Part shown: positions 1 to 11,627 of the stretch, piece after piece | How positions within the stretch are numbered: the stretch's first letter is position 1 | Layout: each line of letters begins with the position of its first letter | Origin: Gentiana macrophylla | Lineage: Eukaryota; Streptophyta; Magnoliopsida; Gentianales; Gentianaceae | Length of the DNA stretch: 64,000 bases | Direction of reading: 5' to 3' | Assembly (NCBI GenBank): GCA_026214975.1 | Contig: CM047808.1 | Location: 60,972,583-61,036,582, forward strand | The notes under the pieces: generated by a model | What the model saw: only the letters and a program-made list of their open reading frames with translations | What the model was told of the DNA's origin: nothing | The model's database searches: none | Program-made: the position numbers and the translations under genes

Positions 1-581
1 TATACTATCAATGTCCCATTTGATAATATGTAAGACTAGAGACATTTAAGTACCAACCTTGTTATAGTGATTAGAGATCTCATCAACCATAATCACTATC
101 ATGGTTTCTCTATCACAGATTGATACTAGGGACGTTACTATATATATACAACAAATAATATGAAGACAAACAATACATATAATAACATAAGTGCTTTTAT
201 TAATCATAATAAAGTTATTACATGAACTAAATAGACTGTAAATGACCCGACCCGGTCGGATCCGGTCCGACCCGATTGGGTTTAGGACACCTTTCCAACA
301 GTCACACCATAAAGTGTTCTGGGCGCATTAATGGTGGTTTAATCAATAGACCCCATACTTTGATTAAGTTCACCATGGACTAACAGTTCAAGTGTATCAC
401 CTTAAACTTAATCCTCGCGTGTGACACATACTAAGTTATATGGTTACATTTGATACGACTTGGGGTTTTTAGTAGTGTATTACTTACAAGCACGAAGCAA
501 GTAATAAGATGAGAATAAATCTGTCATTTATTAATTCTAAAAACAATTACATAAATTGTCTTTCGGGCGCTACTTCCAACA
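1..581 (-). repeat. 3' LTR of element F (partial)
   Basis: On the plus strand it ends in ...TTCCAACA, directly before ATCTCCCACTTGC, the complement of a polypurine tract. It matches the corresponding part of the E LTRs (for example 49070-49351), including the segment around 'caccctaaagtgttc'. Positions 244-280 carry a CpG-rich inverted repeat, GTCGGA-TCCGG-TCCGAC. The start lies outside the window. Confidence 0.75.
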
Positions 582-594
582 ATCTCCCACTTGC
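582..594 (-). promoter_or_regulatory. Polypurine tract of element F
   Basis: Minus strand reads GCAAGTGGGAGAT and abuts the LTR terminus TGTTGG. This is the usual Copia arrangement, in which the tract primes plus-strand DNA synthesis. Confidence 0.7.
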
Positions 595-784
595 CCATAA
601 GGACAAGCAACAATTGTCTTGTGGGCACACAGTATCTTACAATCTCCCACTTGCCCGTAAAGACAAGAAAAAATTGTTTTTTTAGAACACCACACCCTTA
701 TTCTTTCAATCCACAATATTCTCCCACTTGCTCTAAAGTAGATGAGACATATCTCCCAATTTCATACCCGCCAAGCGCTTATCA

Positions 785-1140
785 TTGACATTAGATGCCA
801 CGCGACTTGGTAAACTGATCAGCTAGGTTGTCGGCTCGAGGCGATCTTAAGGACCGATACGTCGCCTGTTCACATGATCTGTCTGACCAGGTGGTACTTT
901 CTCTCAATATGCTTTTGCCCTCTTGTGATTGAGAAGATCATTTGCATGAACTACCTCTCAACTATTTTCACCGTAGAATGGTATCGGCTCATCTAGACCT
1001 AGAATCACTTCCCGGTCCAACAAAGAACTTCCCAAGCCACACTGCCTCTTTAGCTGCTCCGAAAGCTGCTATGTATTCGACTAATAGAGTCAAACTGGCA
1101 GTACTGGATTGTTCTAGAATATAGCTCCATCACTATGAGT
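785..1140 (-). pseudogene. Copia RNase H remnant in element F
   Basis: Minus-strand translation gives fragments of a Copia RNase H in more than one frame: VEYIAAFGAAKEAVWL, REKVPPG (from the KYHL region) and the ADQFTK region near 'acctagctgatcagtttacc'. In an intact element this domain removes the RNA strand during reverse transcription. Here stops and shifts break it every 20-60 codons. It lies just inside the 3' LTR, as expected for Copia, where RNase H is the last pol domain. The family call is firm; function is lost. Confidence 0.6.
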
Positions 1141-4100
1141 AAACACTGAGCCTGAGATCGATTCACGATCATCCTTAATCCGACAAAAAATCATGATATG
1201 TGTAGTCAATGACACTCAGGCTCGCTCCCGAATGCACAAGCATAGGATTCCTCATTCTCTCAAGATACTAGAGGATGCACTATACTGCTTTCAACGTCCG
1301 AATCCGAGACTCGGCTTTTATTGACTTTTAATTACCTGACTTTCTCTATCCAAAAGAGAATCTATCCCATTTTCTCTATATCCGAAGATTGAGAGAATTA
1401 TTCCGTGAGGGGTTGGGTAGGAAACCTCTCATTGAATGTGGCATGCGAAAATGCATTGTATCATCTTAACCAATAAGATGGAAGGGATATGCCCAACAAC
1501 TTGTTCTCTTGAATTCGACCGAATCAATTCTAAGAATATAGTCCACTTCTCTCGATTCGGAGCTTTGGCTCATCAGCTTGACTTCGGATAACACACCCAT
1601 GTTGTTATCAATCACTGCGATGTTATCCTTTATAAACACTAATGTCTACTACTTACCAACATTGATTCTCTGGTCTACAAAAGACTCATCAATATTCTGG
1701 TCAAGCCCATACATATCAAACATGTGACTTTTAATGACCTAAAGGTTTTCTTTTATGCATCAATGGATGTAAGCATAGACAGTCAATCTGCCATTGGATT
1801 TAAGGATAAACCCTTCCGTTCCGAATGAATCTAAGCTCTGTTGTACGGCAAGAAAGTTTCAGGGCATCACCCCTATTAATCTTTCTGCTTTCCATAGAGT
1901 CAAGCAATGCTGAGTGGTGAGAAAGTTTCAAGGCATCACCCATGTTTAACTGTCTACTTCTCAGGGAGTTACCCCCACTTGGCTTTGCTTTGAAAGATAA
2001 ACTTTCTCATTCATTCAACTCTTTTTCATGCATATCCAATTGCTCCCACTAGGCCGGAGACTCTCAGGTGGTTCTACAAGAGTATGAACCGAATTGGAGT
2101 ACCAAAACTCCATTTACAGGTTTAAGGCTTTAAACCAACCTCATCTTATCAAAATCCTATACAAATTTCTCCAAAGAAGACCACAGGTTATCAATCACCT
2201 CCAACAGACTCTTATGTCTGCATAATCACAATGAGTCAATGGATAAACCATACTCCCACTGCATTTGGTTGGATTGACATTCTGATCTGGTTTAGTAGTA
2301 TTTATCAGCGTTATCCCCGACAATCAATGTTGGATGTGGTCTTACTATATCAGATAGTAACTCCTTGAGTAACTTTACTTCAAGGTCTAAGGTTGTTATT
2401 TAAACATTTTTCTAAAAAGGCTGTGATAGTTCAACCGTCATTATGCGATCTTAAGAATCTTATAACCAACCTTTTCTCATTGGATTAAGATATTTCATGA
2501 ATAGTCACCATCTGAACGTGTATGTAAAATCTCCAGTCCTATCTTGAAGCACTAGTGCTAAATGCCTCTATTTGTTGAAGTGGGGTAAATGTAATTCACT
2601 CATTATCCACAAATTCATAGGCATCTTCTAGGTAGACTTCTTGGTATTAAATAATAATGTGAACCGTTATTTTGCAATCAATATCTTAATTGAGTTAAGC
2701 AGTGTAATATAGCATATCAATAACTATACAAGACAATACATGATTTATCCTTTCAGTAAAATCATTTCACTCGGAGGTAAGCCAAGCATCAGTGACAAAA
2801 CCATGCCATAGCTTATATCTGAGCATTGAATACTCGTTTCTCTGGCAATATCAGAGATTCCTGCGAATATTTAGACAAACTAATCGGCGTTTTGAGTAGT
2901 CAATAGACAAAAATCTATTACTCAAAAGTTCCCACTAGCTTGTATCCTTCAGAAGACCCTGGAGGTCATTATGAACAAGCCATGATACTTCTTTAGCTCT
3001 ATTAATCTTTCCTAATTGAATGTTTACTTAGTCATTTTTCCTTTGAGATAGTGTTCTTAGACTGGGAGATAGGAATCACCCTTAGCCAGTCTTCAGATCT
3101 TATCTCTAGGATATATGCACTAATTAATAGAGGCTGAAGAATCGTTTATCTAAATACCGAAACCATTTGTCTTAATAGTTTACGATGTGTTACATATACC
3201 TTTTCCGCATTACTTAGTGGTTTTGACTTTATTAGACAAAAGTCCGAGTCTTAGAATCGTATACAAATGTCATATTCACTTTCTTAAGGCAACTATATTA
3301 TCGATGTGAAAGTGAATCCATTTGTTCCAACGATTCTGAAACAGAAATTATATTTCTTTGATATTCAAGGGTTAAAATCCGAAATTTATTTCCTTATATC
3401 ACTCCCACTATCTTAGCAGAAATAACTGCCCGTTGTGTACTCTTCATCATGAATGCCCAGCTACCTTGTTCTTATAAAAGAACTTTAGCTTTCGAGTCAA
3501 ATTACCCGGTTAAGAAAGTCGCTATGGATTTATAGGTTAGTGATCCGAAATCACTTTCCTTATCCTATACTTTCTTTTATTAATATTTCGGTTTAGCCTT
3601 TAACTTATTTATTTTAGATGACTTATACTTGTAGACATTTTCCTTCCAATTCTTGGCTTTCTTTAAAGGAAATGGCCGTGAACTAGCAGTTTATTTGAGT
3701 AGGCACTACTCGTGAACTGTGGGATGCCTAATGAGATTGATACCAAATCATTCTCGTCATCTTTGAACTAATTTTGTTTTGTCTCTCGTGCAACACAAGT
3801 GACAGCAGTGACATTCTTATCAATGTCACTTAAGTTTGTAGGCTTAAGAGGAAAATCCTCTTCCAAAAAATTAATTTTCATTCTCGATTATTGAGTTCAA
3901 CGTTCTTGTTACTTTTCCACTTTTACGAAGTCGTTACTAGTCAATTTATCGTGTTTAGCAATTTAGATACCTTGACATGATATGTAGTTGTAAAATAATT
4001 TATGACAGAAATATAAATCAAATCATACACCACAACATATAATAATTTTAGGAATAATAAACGTGATGTCATGCATGCAGTTTATCCTACCATTCCAAAG

Positions 4101-6138
4101 ATTTAATCTCACACCTACAGTGCCGCCTCAGGGTAGGTCAAAGAGGTGACGATTAAATTGAGACAATCTCTCTCAACAACTAACTGAGAATCAGAAAACT
4201 AACTGAGAATCGGACATCTCTATTTAATTGTTGATTACCTTCCTTTTTCAGCTAATATATTTCCTAAAATATCCTTTATAGTGTTACCTATTGTTTCAGA
4301 TCTCAAAGTACGCCCCGAGTATGCCGCCTCAGGGTCGGTCAGTGACTCGATGAGTACCCAAAATCCTATCCTTTCGGAGACCAAGCCTTGTATTTGATAG
4401 TGGTGAAAGCCACCCTCAGGGGGCCGAAATCAAAGTGTCACGAGGCGTCACCATTCTCTCACGTGCTGGTGTCAACAGTGGAGGCCGTGGGGTCGGTAGT
4501 CACCTTCCCCGCTCCCACTCGTTAATTTGAAAATTATGTAGTCTTATTAGGATTTTCATAATTTCTTAATCATCCGAAAAACAATATATCATGAATGTTT
4601 AAAATAATCCTCCAACTAGTTCATCGGTTCCAAATTCCATCTAACTAGTGTAACTTATTCACGACTTTCCAATTTCTCGGATTTATAAAACCTTTGTGTT
4701 GACGCTGCAAAATTAAAATTCACCAAGAATTTTATAATCCCAATACATTAGGACTTTATGAATTTTCTAATAATTCAAAAAAACAATAAATCATAAAATT
4801 TAAAGCTCTCACTAGTTTATCGGTTCCAAATACCGTCTAACTAGTGACACTATATTCATGATTTTCCAATTTTTAGAATATTTAAAAATTTGTTGTGTAG
4901 ACACTACACAGCTAAAATTCACCCAAGAATTTAAAAGTCATAGTATTGTCATGATAAAATTTTAGGATCGTATAATTTTATCTCAATTATTTGAAAACAA
5001 TAAATCTGGAAAAACAATTACCAACTTATCGGTATTAAACCCTGGCTGAGCTTTAACCGAGTTCATCGAACGATGTAGGGATTGGCTAAGCCAACCCGTC
5101 CTCTTCATTGGTTCATGTACGATCGCCGGATGAATCGGGCTAAGGTCGCCCCATTGAGCATCACTTCGCGGATAGCTTGACCTTGCGGACCCCGACGCTA
5201 ACGCCGCACTTGGATGGACAAGTCGAGTCGAGCCGAAGCCATGTTGACCGCCCGAACCAATTTTCGAACCTTTTGCTTAGTTGGTGTCCAACTCTTCCGG
5301 TTTTTCCAAGTTTTTTAATTATTAAAATTCTTTTATGTAGACACTACATAATTAAAATCCACGAATGATTTTTAGATCCCAAAATTAAATTTACCGAGTA
5401 AATTTTATTTTATCATGTGAATTTTAAAAATTCCGTTCGTTTTAATTAATTTACTTAATTACCTAAATTAATCTAAATTAATTACATCTTCTACATGCCT
5501 AATTAATATCACGATTAATTTTATACATGTATGCATATGCTAGGAGTGAAATTCATGAATATGATGCATGACATGGTTATATCACATAAATAATCATACA
5601 AGAAAATAAATGCGAAAAATAAACCACTGAGATGGACCGTTGGTACCTCGTATCTAATCTAACAAATATTAAAATAAAAGGTATTTATCTTTGTTGCAGC
5701 ATCTTGATCTTGGACCTTCTCTTCTCACGTATGCAGCCGTACCTTTTATTTTAGTAGCGCTGATGTCACGATGACATCAGCATATGCAATCAACAGTAAC
5801 AGCGTACAGCAACTTCATTAGTTCATTCAGCAATGCGTACAGCAACTTTCAGCATCCATTCGGCAGGAAAAAAAAAACAAATTCTATATGCAATCAATTT
5901 TGATGCATAAAGTTTCTAGAAAATTAAATATAACAAATTACATAATTTTTTATATCCGGAAAAAAAATTTGGGTTTACAACAGATCTAATGGTAAACAAG
6001 TACCAACCCCAATCCCTCTCATCAGCCCAAACATTCATCCACGATTTATATAAAAAAATATAAAGGATGCAATATTTATTCAATTCCACTACTTATTAAT
6101 TAATTATGCAATCAGGACCGCAAAATCGCTTTAACCTG
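1141..6138 (-). other. Internal region of element F, no intact gene
   Basis: About 5 kb with no frame I can assign to gag, protease, integrase or reverse transcriptase. It matches E (50560-55636 and 56821-61461) block by block. Two GC-rich islands (about 4125-4520 and 5030-5280) are better conserved than the AT-rich sequence around them. The short plus-strand frames here look like chance. Confidence 0.5.
4545..4935. repeat. Imperfect direct repeat inside element F
   Basis: Two diverged units of about 200 bp share the order 'aactagt..atcggttccaaat..c.tctaactagtg', a 'tttccaattt' block and a '(a)aaattcacc(c)aagaattt' block. A weaker third trace ('gtagacactacataattaaaatcca') lies near 5338-5362. 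The equivalent region in E has single copies, so the duplication may be specific to F. Confidence 0.45.
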
Positions 6139-6150
6139 GCTTTGCTACCA
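6139..6150 (-). promoter_or_regulatory. Primer binding site of element F (tRNA-iMet type, degenerate)
   Basis: Plus strand GCTTTGCTACCA is the complement of the initiator-Met primer site with two mismatches. It stands two bases from the LTR start TGCTGGAT at 6153, the same spacing as in element E (55637-55648). Confidence 0.55.
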
Positions 6151-6152
6151 CA

Positions 6153-6277
6153 TGCTGGATATACAAAAACTCGAATCCGGATCCGATCCATAATTGGATC
6201 GTCAAATCTGATTCATAGCACCGATCGAGACACTCAATCTGTAAAGTCCCACATTGAGAAAGTAATAGAATGCTCAC
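6153..6277 (-). repeat. 5' LTR fragment of element F
   Basis: Begins TGCTGGAT after the primer site and is cut after 125 bp by element A. It contains CpG-rich inverted sequence near 6175-6200 (cggatccgatcc). Confidence 0.5.
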
Positions 6278-7225
6278 TGATGAGCGAAAAATTTACCCAC
6301 TAAAAAATACATTTATAAAGACTCGCAACTGTGGGTAAACTAACTCTCTAACTGGCAGAGTACCAGGTCGATTGCTAGGATAGCTACAGGAGTACGAGGT
6401 CGTCCCAAGAGAAATGTGGTTGTGAGTACCAAAGCGAACGTGATTCTTAGTCTAGGCGATCAAAGTTTTAAGTGGAGTGTTTATACTAATGCGAAAAATA
6501 AATTTTAACTAACGAGATTAACTAGGTGATTAAAAAGCATAGCCGAGCCATGATCCAACAAAGTTATCTCCCCACAGAAAAAACTTGATAAGAAGTGTGT
6601 TTTATCTCGATTCGGTTCATATGATATTCACGGGAGTCAACTCTTTTATTCTTGCGTTAAGATCTCGAACAATTCTCTCACTTAACCCCCACACTAGGTT
6701 TATTAACCTCCTTTTAGAGAGCTAACTCGCTTAACATGGTTGACCGGAATAAAAAGCCGTTGAAAAACCTCACAAAAACATAATTTTAACGTATCACTTA
6801 GGTTGCCAATCTAACGATTAAGACTATGGTTTAGTGATTTTAAAACATGTTTCGCACATCTCGTAAAAATAAGAATTTCACTTAGGCATAGTCCGGATAT
6901 GTCACTTAGATTGTCAATCTAACAATCGGGACTATGATTAGTGATATCCATATCTCACATCTCACCGCAAAATACATTTATAAGCTCGATGTAACCGTGA
7001 ACAAAGTTGTCAATTTTATTCAAAGTTAGGAAAATGATCAAAACGGGTTTTAAAACATGAGTTTATCATACGAACGCTTAATTACGCGCACACACAACTC
7101 CCATCTCGCCTCCCGAGGGTCAATTTTACCCGCTTTCACATAATTCGCTATGTTTAGTTTAACTACTCATATTAACTTGAAAATAACAACGAAAATAACA
7201 AAACGAAAGAAAACAAAACGAAAAG

Positions 7226-7325
7226 ATAACTACAAATATATATATATATACGTATAGATATATATATAGATATATATATATAGATATAGATATATATATA
7301 TAATATACGTATATATATATATTTA
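7226..7325. repeat. TA/TATAGA microsatellite
   Basis: About 100 bp of alternating TA with interspersed GA and CG steps, inside the R-U5 part of LTR A. Confidence 0.85.
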
Positions 7326-7527
7326 TACTAATTGCATAAAATAAAAGAAAGCAATAAAAAGCGGAAACGAAATTATATTAAAACTATAACTAGTCGGGTT
7401 ATTACACCGACATTATAACGACATATATATTACATATAGGCCCCTCCATAACATAAATAAAAGAAAGAAGAAGGAGAAGAAGAGAAATGGGAGAAGAGAG
7501 GGGCAGCGTCCTCTGTTTGCTGTGCTC

Positions 7528-7590
7528 TGCTATATATAGGAAAATAGGGGAGCCGGATCGATCCGGGAAAGGGCCGGATCGATCCGGTAG
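7528..7590 (-). promoter_or_regulatory. Predicted LTR A promoter with twin 14-bp palindromes
   Basis: On the minus strand a TATA box (ctatatata, 7530-7538) follows two perfect palindromes CCGGATCGATCCGG at 7553-7566 and 7574-7587. They are 21 bp apart start to start, about two helical turns. Location in the LTR fits U3 upstream of the transcription start. That the palindromes bind a factor or are methylation targets is inference. Confidence 0.5.
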
Positions 7591-7611
7591 TGATCATTGC
7601 TTATCTGGTTC

Positions 7612-8140
7612 TAGATCCTTCTGAAATTTCTAAAATTCATATCTTGAGTTGTGGACCTCCAAAAATTATGATTCAAACGTCAAAATTAAGCTCTCGGAAA
7701 ATTCTTCAACTTTCATGAAGGACACTTCTTCAGAAAACGCTTTTTTGATGGGTCATTCCCATTACGCGTCGTTTTACGACATTTTCCTTAATACAAATCA
7801 ATTAGCCACTTGACCACCATTTGAGTTGTAGAAATCCGATTGACTTGATTCAAAATCCATTGGAAAGCTTTCTTGAAGATATACAACTTTTATTAAGGAA
7901 ACTTCTTCAGAAAATGTCTTTTTGATGAGCCATTCGTATGTCGTGTCGTTTTCGGGATTTTTTACTATTACGAATCGATTAGCCACTTGGTCATAACTTG
8001 AGTTGTAGACCTCCAATTGACGTGATTCAAAATACGTTGGAAAGCTCTATCAAAGATCTACAACTTTCATTAAGGCCACTTCTTCAGAAAATTCCGTTTT
8101 AATGGGCCATTGGTTCGTCGAAGATATAAATCGTTAGTGG
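7612..8140 (-). repeat. 177-bp tandem repeat in LTR A (three units)
   Basis: The marker CTTCTTCAGAAAA recurs at about 7725, 7902 and 8079, a period of 177 bp, and 'tgagttgt(a/g)ga' recurs with the same spacing. Units are roughly 75-85% alike. They lie in U3, upstream of the predicted promoter, where LTR subrepeats often act as enhancers. Confidence 0.75.
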
Positions 8141-8495
8141 CACTACGAACCACTGATCCACTTGACCTTTTAAGCTTGTGGCACACTCTTATATCCCTAA
8201 AAACACCTCTTTTAGGCCTCAAAACGTGTCGTTACTCGGGATTTTGGTTAACCTATAATTCTGCAATAAACCACCAAAATACCAAACGTAAATCCGACAT
8301 TTACACACCGGTTACTAAACCGGTACAAAAACTATAAAAACACGCTAAAAATACGATATTTTATATAATAACTACTACTAACATATTTAGATGAAACATA
8401 GGAATTAATGACTCGAACTGATATAAAAATACTCAAAATGATATCAGAAATGGGTTGAAAAGTTATAAAAATAACGGTGAATTTTTCCGTTATCA

Positions 8496-8530
8496 CAACC
8501 CCCCACTTAGCTTTTGGTCGTCCTCGAACA
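8496..8530 (-). promoter_or_regulatory. Polypurine tract and conserved pre-LTR block of element A
   Basis: Minus strand: TTCGAGGACGACC, AAAAGCTAAGT, then GGGGGGTTG before the LTR. The same order is found in B (29844-29877) and C (37649-37683). Confidence 0.75.
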
Positions 8531-9592
8531 AAACAAGCGATAAAATAAAATGAATGAGGAAAAATTCATGAAGATGTAAAATATAAAGGCCAACCGGATG
8601 ATGTAACCAATCGAATCATAACCACACGTTAACCTTAATATAAATGTATAACAGAGTGTGTGTGTGACAAGCCTTTTCAATTTCCACTATCCTCTCTTGA
8701 ATAAATCAAGCAAACGCACAAATATCCACTCAGACAGTCCTAATGACTTTCCTAGGTATAGTAGTAACAATTCCACACAACGTCCCTCCGTGTACTTATT
8801 AGGATAATCCCTAAAGCATATCATTCGGTTTATACTTTGGGATAGTTAGAAGATAACTCTTTTTTTTTTTTTTTTTTTTCATAGAATACTAACATATCCG
8901 AACTCATTGCCAAAATCGACTATCTTTCAAAGCGCCATGAGGTGAGATCGAATACATTAATACCCATCTAACTCTTCTTCTTCTTCTTTTTTTTTTTTTT
9001 ATTATGTGTAGCATATGCCCTCATTCCCAAAGAATAGGATGTTTCGTGATAACACCCTAGCCGGACTACTATCATCAGCGATGGGAGCTTTTAAACCTCA
9101 TAGTGATATAGGGCGCTTCGTGATAACCCCTACTTCGCACTCAAATCATTGGTAGCTACAACCGACATATAGTTTATCTTATTTTGACATTCTTTCTATC
9201 ACATTCAAACCTTCAGATATTCACAGTACATGTTCAGAAGTTAGGTACTAAGTTACTACTAGAATACTGAATGGATACAGTTTAAAATTTTCGCTTCAAT
9301 ATCACAGGCTTACGTGAAGGAATTCATGTTACACAAATAAATTTGGGGTTAAAATGCACTTACGGTTCAAATTAGTTATACATATCAAATTGATCATTAC
9401 ATCTTTAAATCCATGAAATATATACCTTATACAAATTATTTTAATCAACTAAATAATGTTTGAAAAAGATCAAAAACTAGTTTAAACACTTACTCGCCAT
9501 TTCTAGACCAACCACGACTCTCTACCCCCACTTACGATTTTGCATTATTCTCAGAGTGTAAATGAGATAGAGAGGAAGACTTAGATTATAGA
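8531..9592 (-). other. 3' non-coding interior of element A
   Basis: No gene. Contains a T-run (8861-8880), a (TTC)n/T tract (8980-9001), a block at 8891-8958 conserved with B (29331-29400: tattcgatctcacctca ... tttggcaatgagttcgg), and an internal G-tract on the minus strand at 9517-9535 (AAGTGGGGGTAGAGAG) shared with C. Confidence 0.6.
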
Positions 9593-9895
9593 CTAAGCGA
9601 GAAAGATGCTATCGAATCCCGTAATGACCATGAGAAAGCACATCCCGAATCCCTGTACCAAAACAACCAAAACAAAGCCAACACAGGACATGGTCCTCGT
9701 GCCAAAATATTGAACAGGGATATGGGAATAATGAGATAATGGCCCTGTCACGTCAGAAAATTCGATAGGCAATATAATAGCTTTAGATGGAAAAATAGCC
9801 ATACTGGTAAAGCACAGAACATCTAAGCATATACGTATCATAGAGAGTATCACATAATCATATATCGTAGTCATGTCAGCTATTCCTAGTTTCAT
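9593..9895 (-). other. Conserved block of element A; open frame of 100 codons, doubtful as a gene
   Basis: A minus-strand open frame of 100 residues with several hydrophobic stretches spans this part. Its middle is shared with element B: minus-strand GGCACGAGGACCATGTCC (9686-9703) equals 28368-28385 of B at 17 of 18 positions, and a 'tctgacgtgac' and a 'gggattcgggatg' flank it in the same order. The same reading frame gives SDVT, FGTRTMS and GFGM in both, but B has stops between and after them. DNA-level conservation such as an RNA structure is equally possible. I do not assign a function. Confidence 0.4.
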
Positions 9896-10235
9896 TTTTT
9901 ATTGCACACAATTTTATTAAGGCGGGAATACTCACCACTATACTACAACGACCAGAAATTTGAAACAGACTAGATCATAAAATGAAATGTGTGAAAGAGT
10001 ATTGAGTCTTTTATACCCAGATCCTCAAGGATTCAATAACCTAAGTCCAAGAAATGTTACATTTGAATTTTTATCTTTTTCTCCATCGGGATTTTCGGAT
10101 AACCACCTAATCATTCCCTCTTAATGAAATTCAAACATTCATCCTGAGACTTGGTTGTGCTTTGTGTTCATCTTTCATACAGATTCTACATTTCATTAAG
10201 ACTAGGCTTATGCAAATTATCTTTATTATTATTAT
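9896..10235 (-). other. Non-coding spacer of element A
   Basis: No gene or repeat recognised. It joins the conserved 9593-9895 block to the hairpin block at 10236-10283. Confidence 0.4.
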
Positions 10236-10283
10236 CGGGCTGCCTCCCGGTAGCACTTTTGTTTAACGTCGTTTGCTCGACTA
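10236..10283 (-). other. GGGAGGCA hairpin block of element A
   Basis: Minus strand: GTCGAGC, AAACGACGTTAAAC, AAAAGTGCT, then the stem-loop CGGG-AGGCAG-CCCG (10236-10249). Element B has the same series at 28033-28081 with a longer stem. It lies just 3' of the coding region in both elements. Confidence 0.65.
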
Positions 10284-10302
10284 AAGTAGTATTTACAAGT
10301 TA

Positions 10303-11285
10303 TCAACCAAAATCAGAACTTAAGAAGATCAATAACTTAAGAAAAATTAACAATGCGAGAACCAAAGAAATTAAATTGTCTAGAAACGCACTCGCTTGGC
10401 CCTCGATGCTACCTCCTCCACCAGAGAATCTTCTTTTATCGATCGTCGAACCATCTTCTTTTGAAAATTACCATAAAGCTCATCCATTGGGGAGTATACA
10501 AACCGGACCGCAAAATTCATCCTCACAGAGTGGACGAATGTAGTAATCCGGGACCAACATATCTACTATTACCAACTCTCCCAAAGGGCTTTACTAAAGA
10601 TGGCCAATCAATCTCTCGCCTCTAAACTCTGTCATCTCCAAATCTTGCACTTTTTCTTTGCAAACCGAATTATCAACCTTATTCTCACCCCGAACTTTTT
10701 CGGTGATAACATTTTCATCCCTAACCACCTCTATTGCACTTGTCTCTGCCTCTTTCACATACCTCACTAATTCAATCAATTGCCCCACCTTGTCTTGAAG
10801 ATTTCTTATAAGCGGAGTCGGTGATTTACCTTGAACTCCTGCATGTCCAACAATCGCTTCTTCCAAAATCTGGTTCAATCGTTCTAGTTGCTCTATTTGA
10901 CTGCCGGTGAATTCTTCTTGTGGCATGGGGAAAACGATCGTATTGACTTTGATTCATCGGAGGTGAGTAGTAGTCCTCTTGCCATTCCGCACAATCGATC
11001 GGTGGTGAATCAGTTGAAGCTATCAACGTGCTGAGTATGAACACCGTAATCCTGATAAGCACCAGGATTAGGACAACCCTCGTAATATTGTGGCTCATAA
11101 CTCGAATAACCATAATTCTGGTCCTGGTATGCATTCGAGCACTGATAATCCCATGAACCTTGGTTATTCTGCTGTTGATATTGAGGCTGAGGCACGAACT
11201 GTTGTTGATAACATTGTTCAGGTGCCTGAGGTTGGTAGGAGTATTGTTGTTCAGGTGAGTAGTATTGATTGAAATATTGATCCAT
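10303..11285 (-). pseudogene. Accessory (gag-tail-like) protein of element A, frameshifted
   Basis: Three stretches in series. First, 11285-11010: a 91-residue Tyr/Gln-rich segment starting MDQYFNQYY. Second, 10926-10594: a 110-residue segment with a coiled-coil-like IRNLQDKVGQL, similar to IRNLEHQVGQM in element C and to the region after the zinc knuckle of Athila/Tat gag proteins. Third, from about 10590 to the stop at 10303-10305 in shifting frames: LVIVDMLVPDYY, PLCEDEF, KKMVRR, EEVASRA and a hydrophobic tail ending LLIFLSSDFG. Segments two and three match B at 27612-27946. There is no protease, RT or integrase. The tail could be a membrane anchor. Frame breaks may be real or sequencing error. 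The function is unknown. Confidence 0.55.
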
Positions 11286-11627
11286 TTAAGCTCAATCTGC
11301 AAGATCTCAGAAAACAACAAGAAAACAATAAATTTTTTTTTTTTTTTTTTTTTTTTTCGTTTTTTTTATTTTTTATTTTAAACACACGATATTTAGACCC
11401 CTCAAAAAGTTATGGTAGCCGAAGGCCCTACTCCCCAGTTTTAACCAGACTTACAAGATATCACCCTCCGAAGAGGCTAAGTACCAAAGTCGTATTCAAA
11501 CCGAGTTCAAGACAATATCACTTCAGCATCCATAGCTCTTATCGACATCTAAATAAAACAAAAAAAATAAAAACCTAGGCCCAAGCCTTCGGTTCACTTA
11601 CAAGATATCACAACAATATCACACATT
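11286..11627 (-). other. Leader of element A
   Basis: Non-coding between primer site and coding region. It has an A-rich run on the minus strand (plus-strand T-run near 11333-11357). The minus-strand motif GATATCTTGTAAGT occurs at 11449-11462 and again at 11596-11609; it contains the splice-donor consensus GTAAGT and recurs in element C at 40372-40385. Confidence 0.5.

Larger units (their letters stand above)
1..6277 (-). mobile_element. Element F: eroded Copia-type LTR element, truncated at both ends
   Basis: Partial LTR (1-581), internal region (582-6138), degenerate initiator-Met primer site (6139-6150) and the first 125 bp of the other LTR (6153-6277), all on the minus strand. The order and many sequence blocks match element E at 47642-64000, so F is an older, diverged relative. 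The right LTR is cut by element A and the left LTR runs off the window. The internal part keeps an RNase H remnant but no intact pol frame. The lineage inside Copia is not certain; the RNase H remnant resembles Ale/Oryco-type sequences. Confidence 0.75.
6278..8495 (-). repeat. 3' LTR of element A
   Basis: 2218 bp, TGATGAGCG...CGTTATCA, followed by the complement of a G-rich polypurine tract. It contains a TA-rich microsatellite, a minus-strand TATA box and a 177-bp tandem repeat. The equivalent of 6278-6649 recurs at 11653-12069. Confidence 0.8.

Noticed and set aside
7798..8337. Short frames on both strands in LTR A
   Set aside because: They fall in the 177-bp tandem repeat and change with each unit.
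10151..10625. Plus-strand frames of 130 and 90 codons in element A
   Set aside because: They are the reverse strand of the conserved accessory coding region; the sense frame shows synonymous-type conservation with B.
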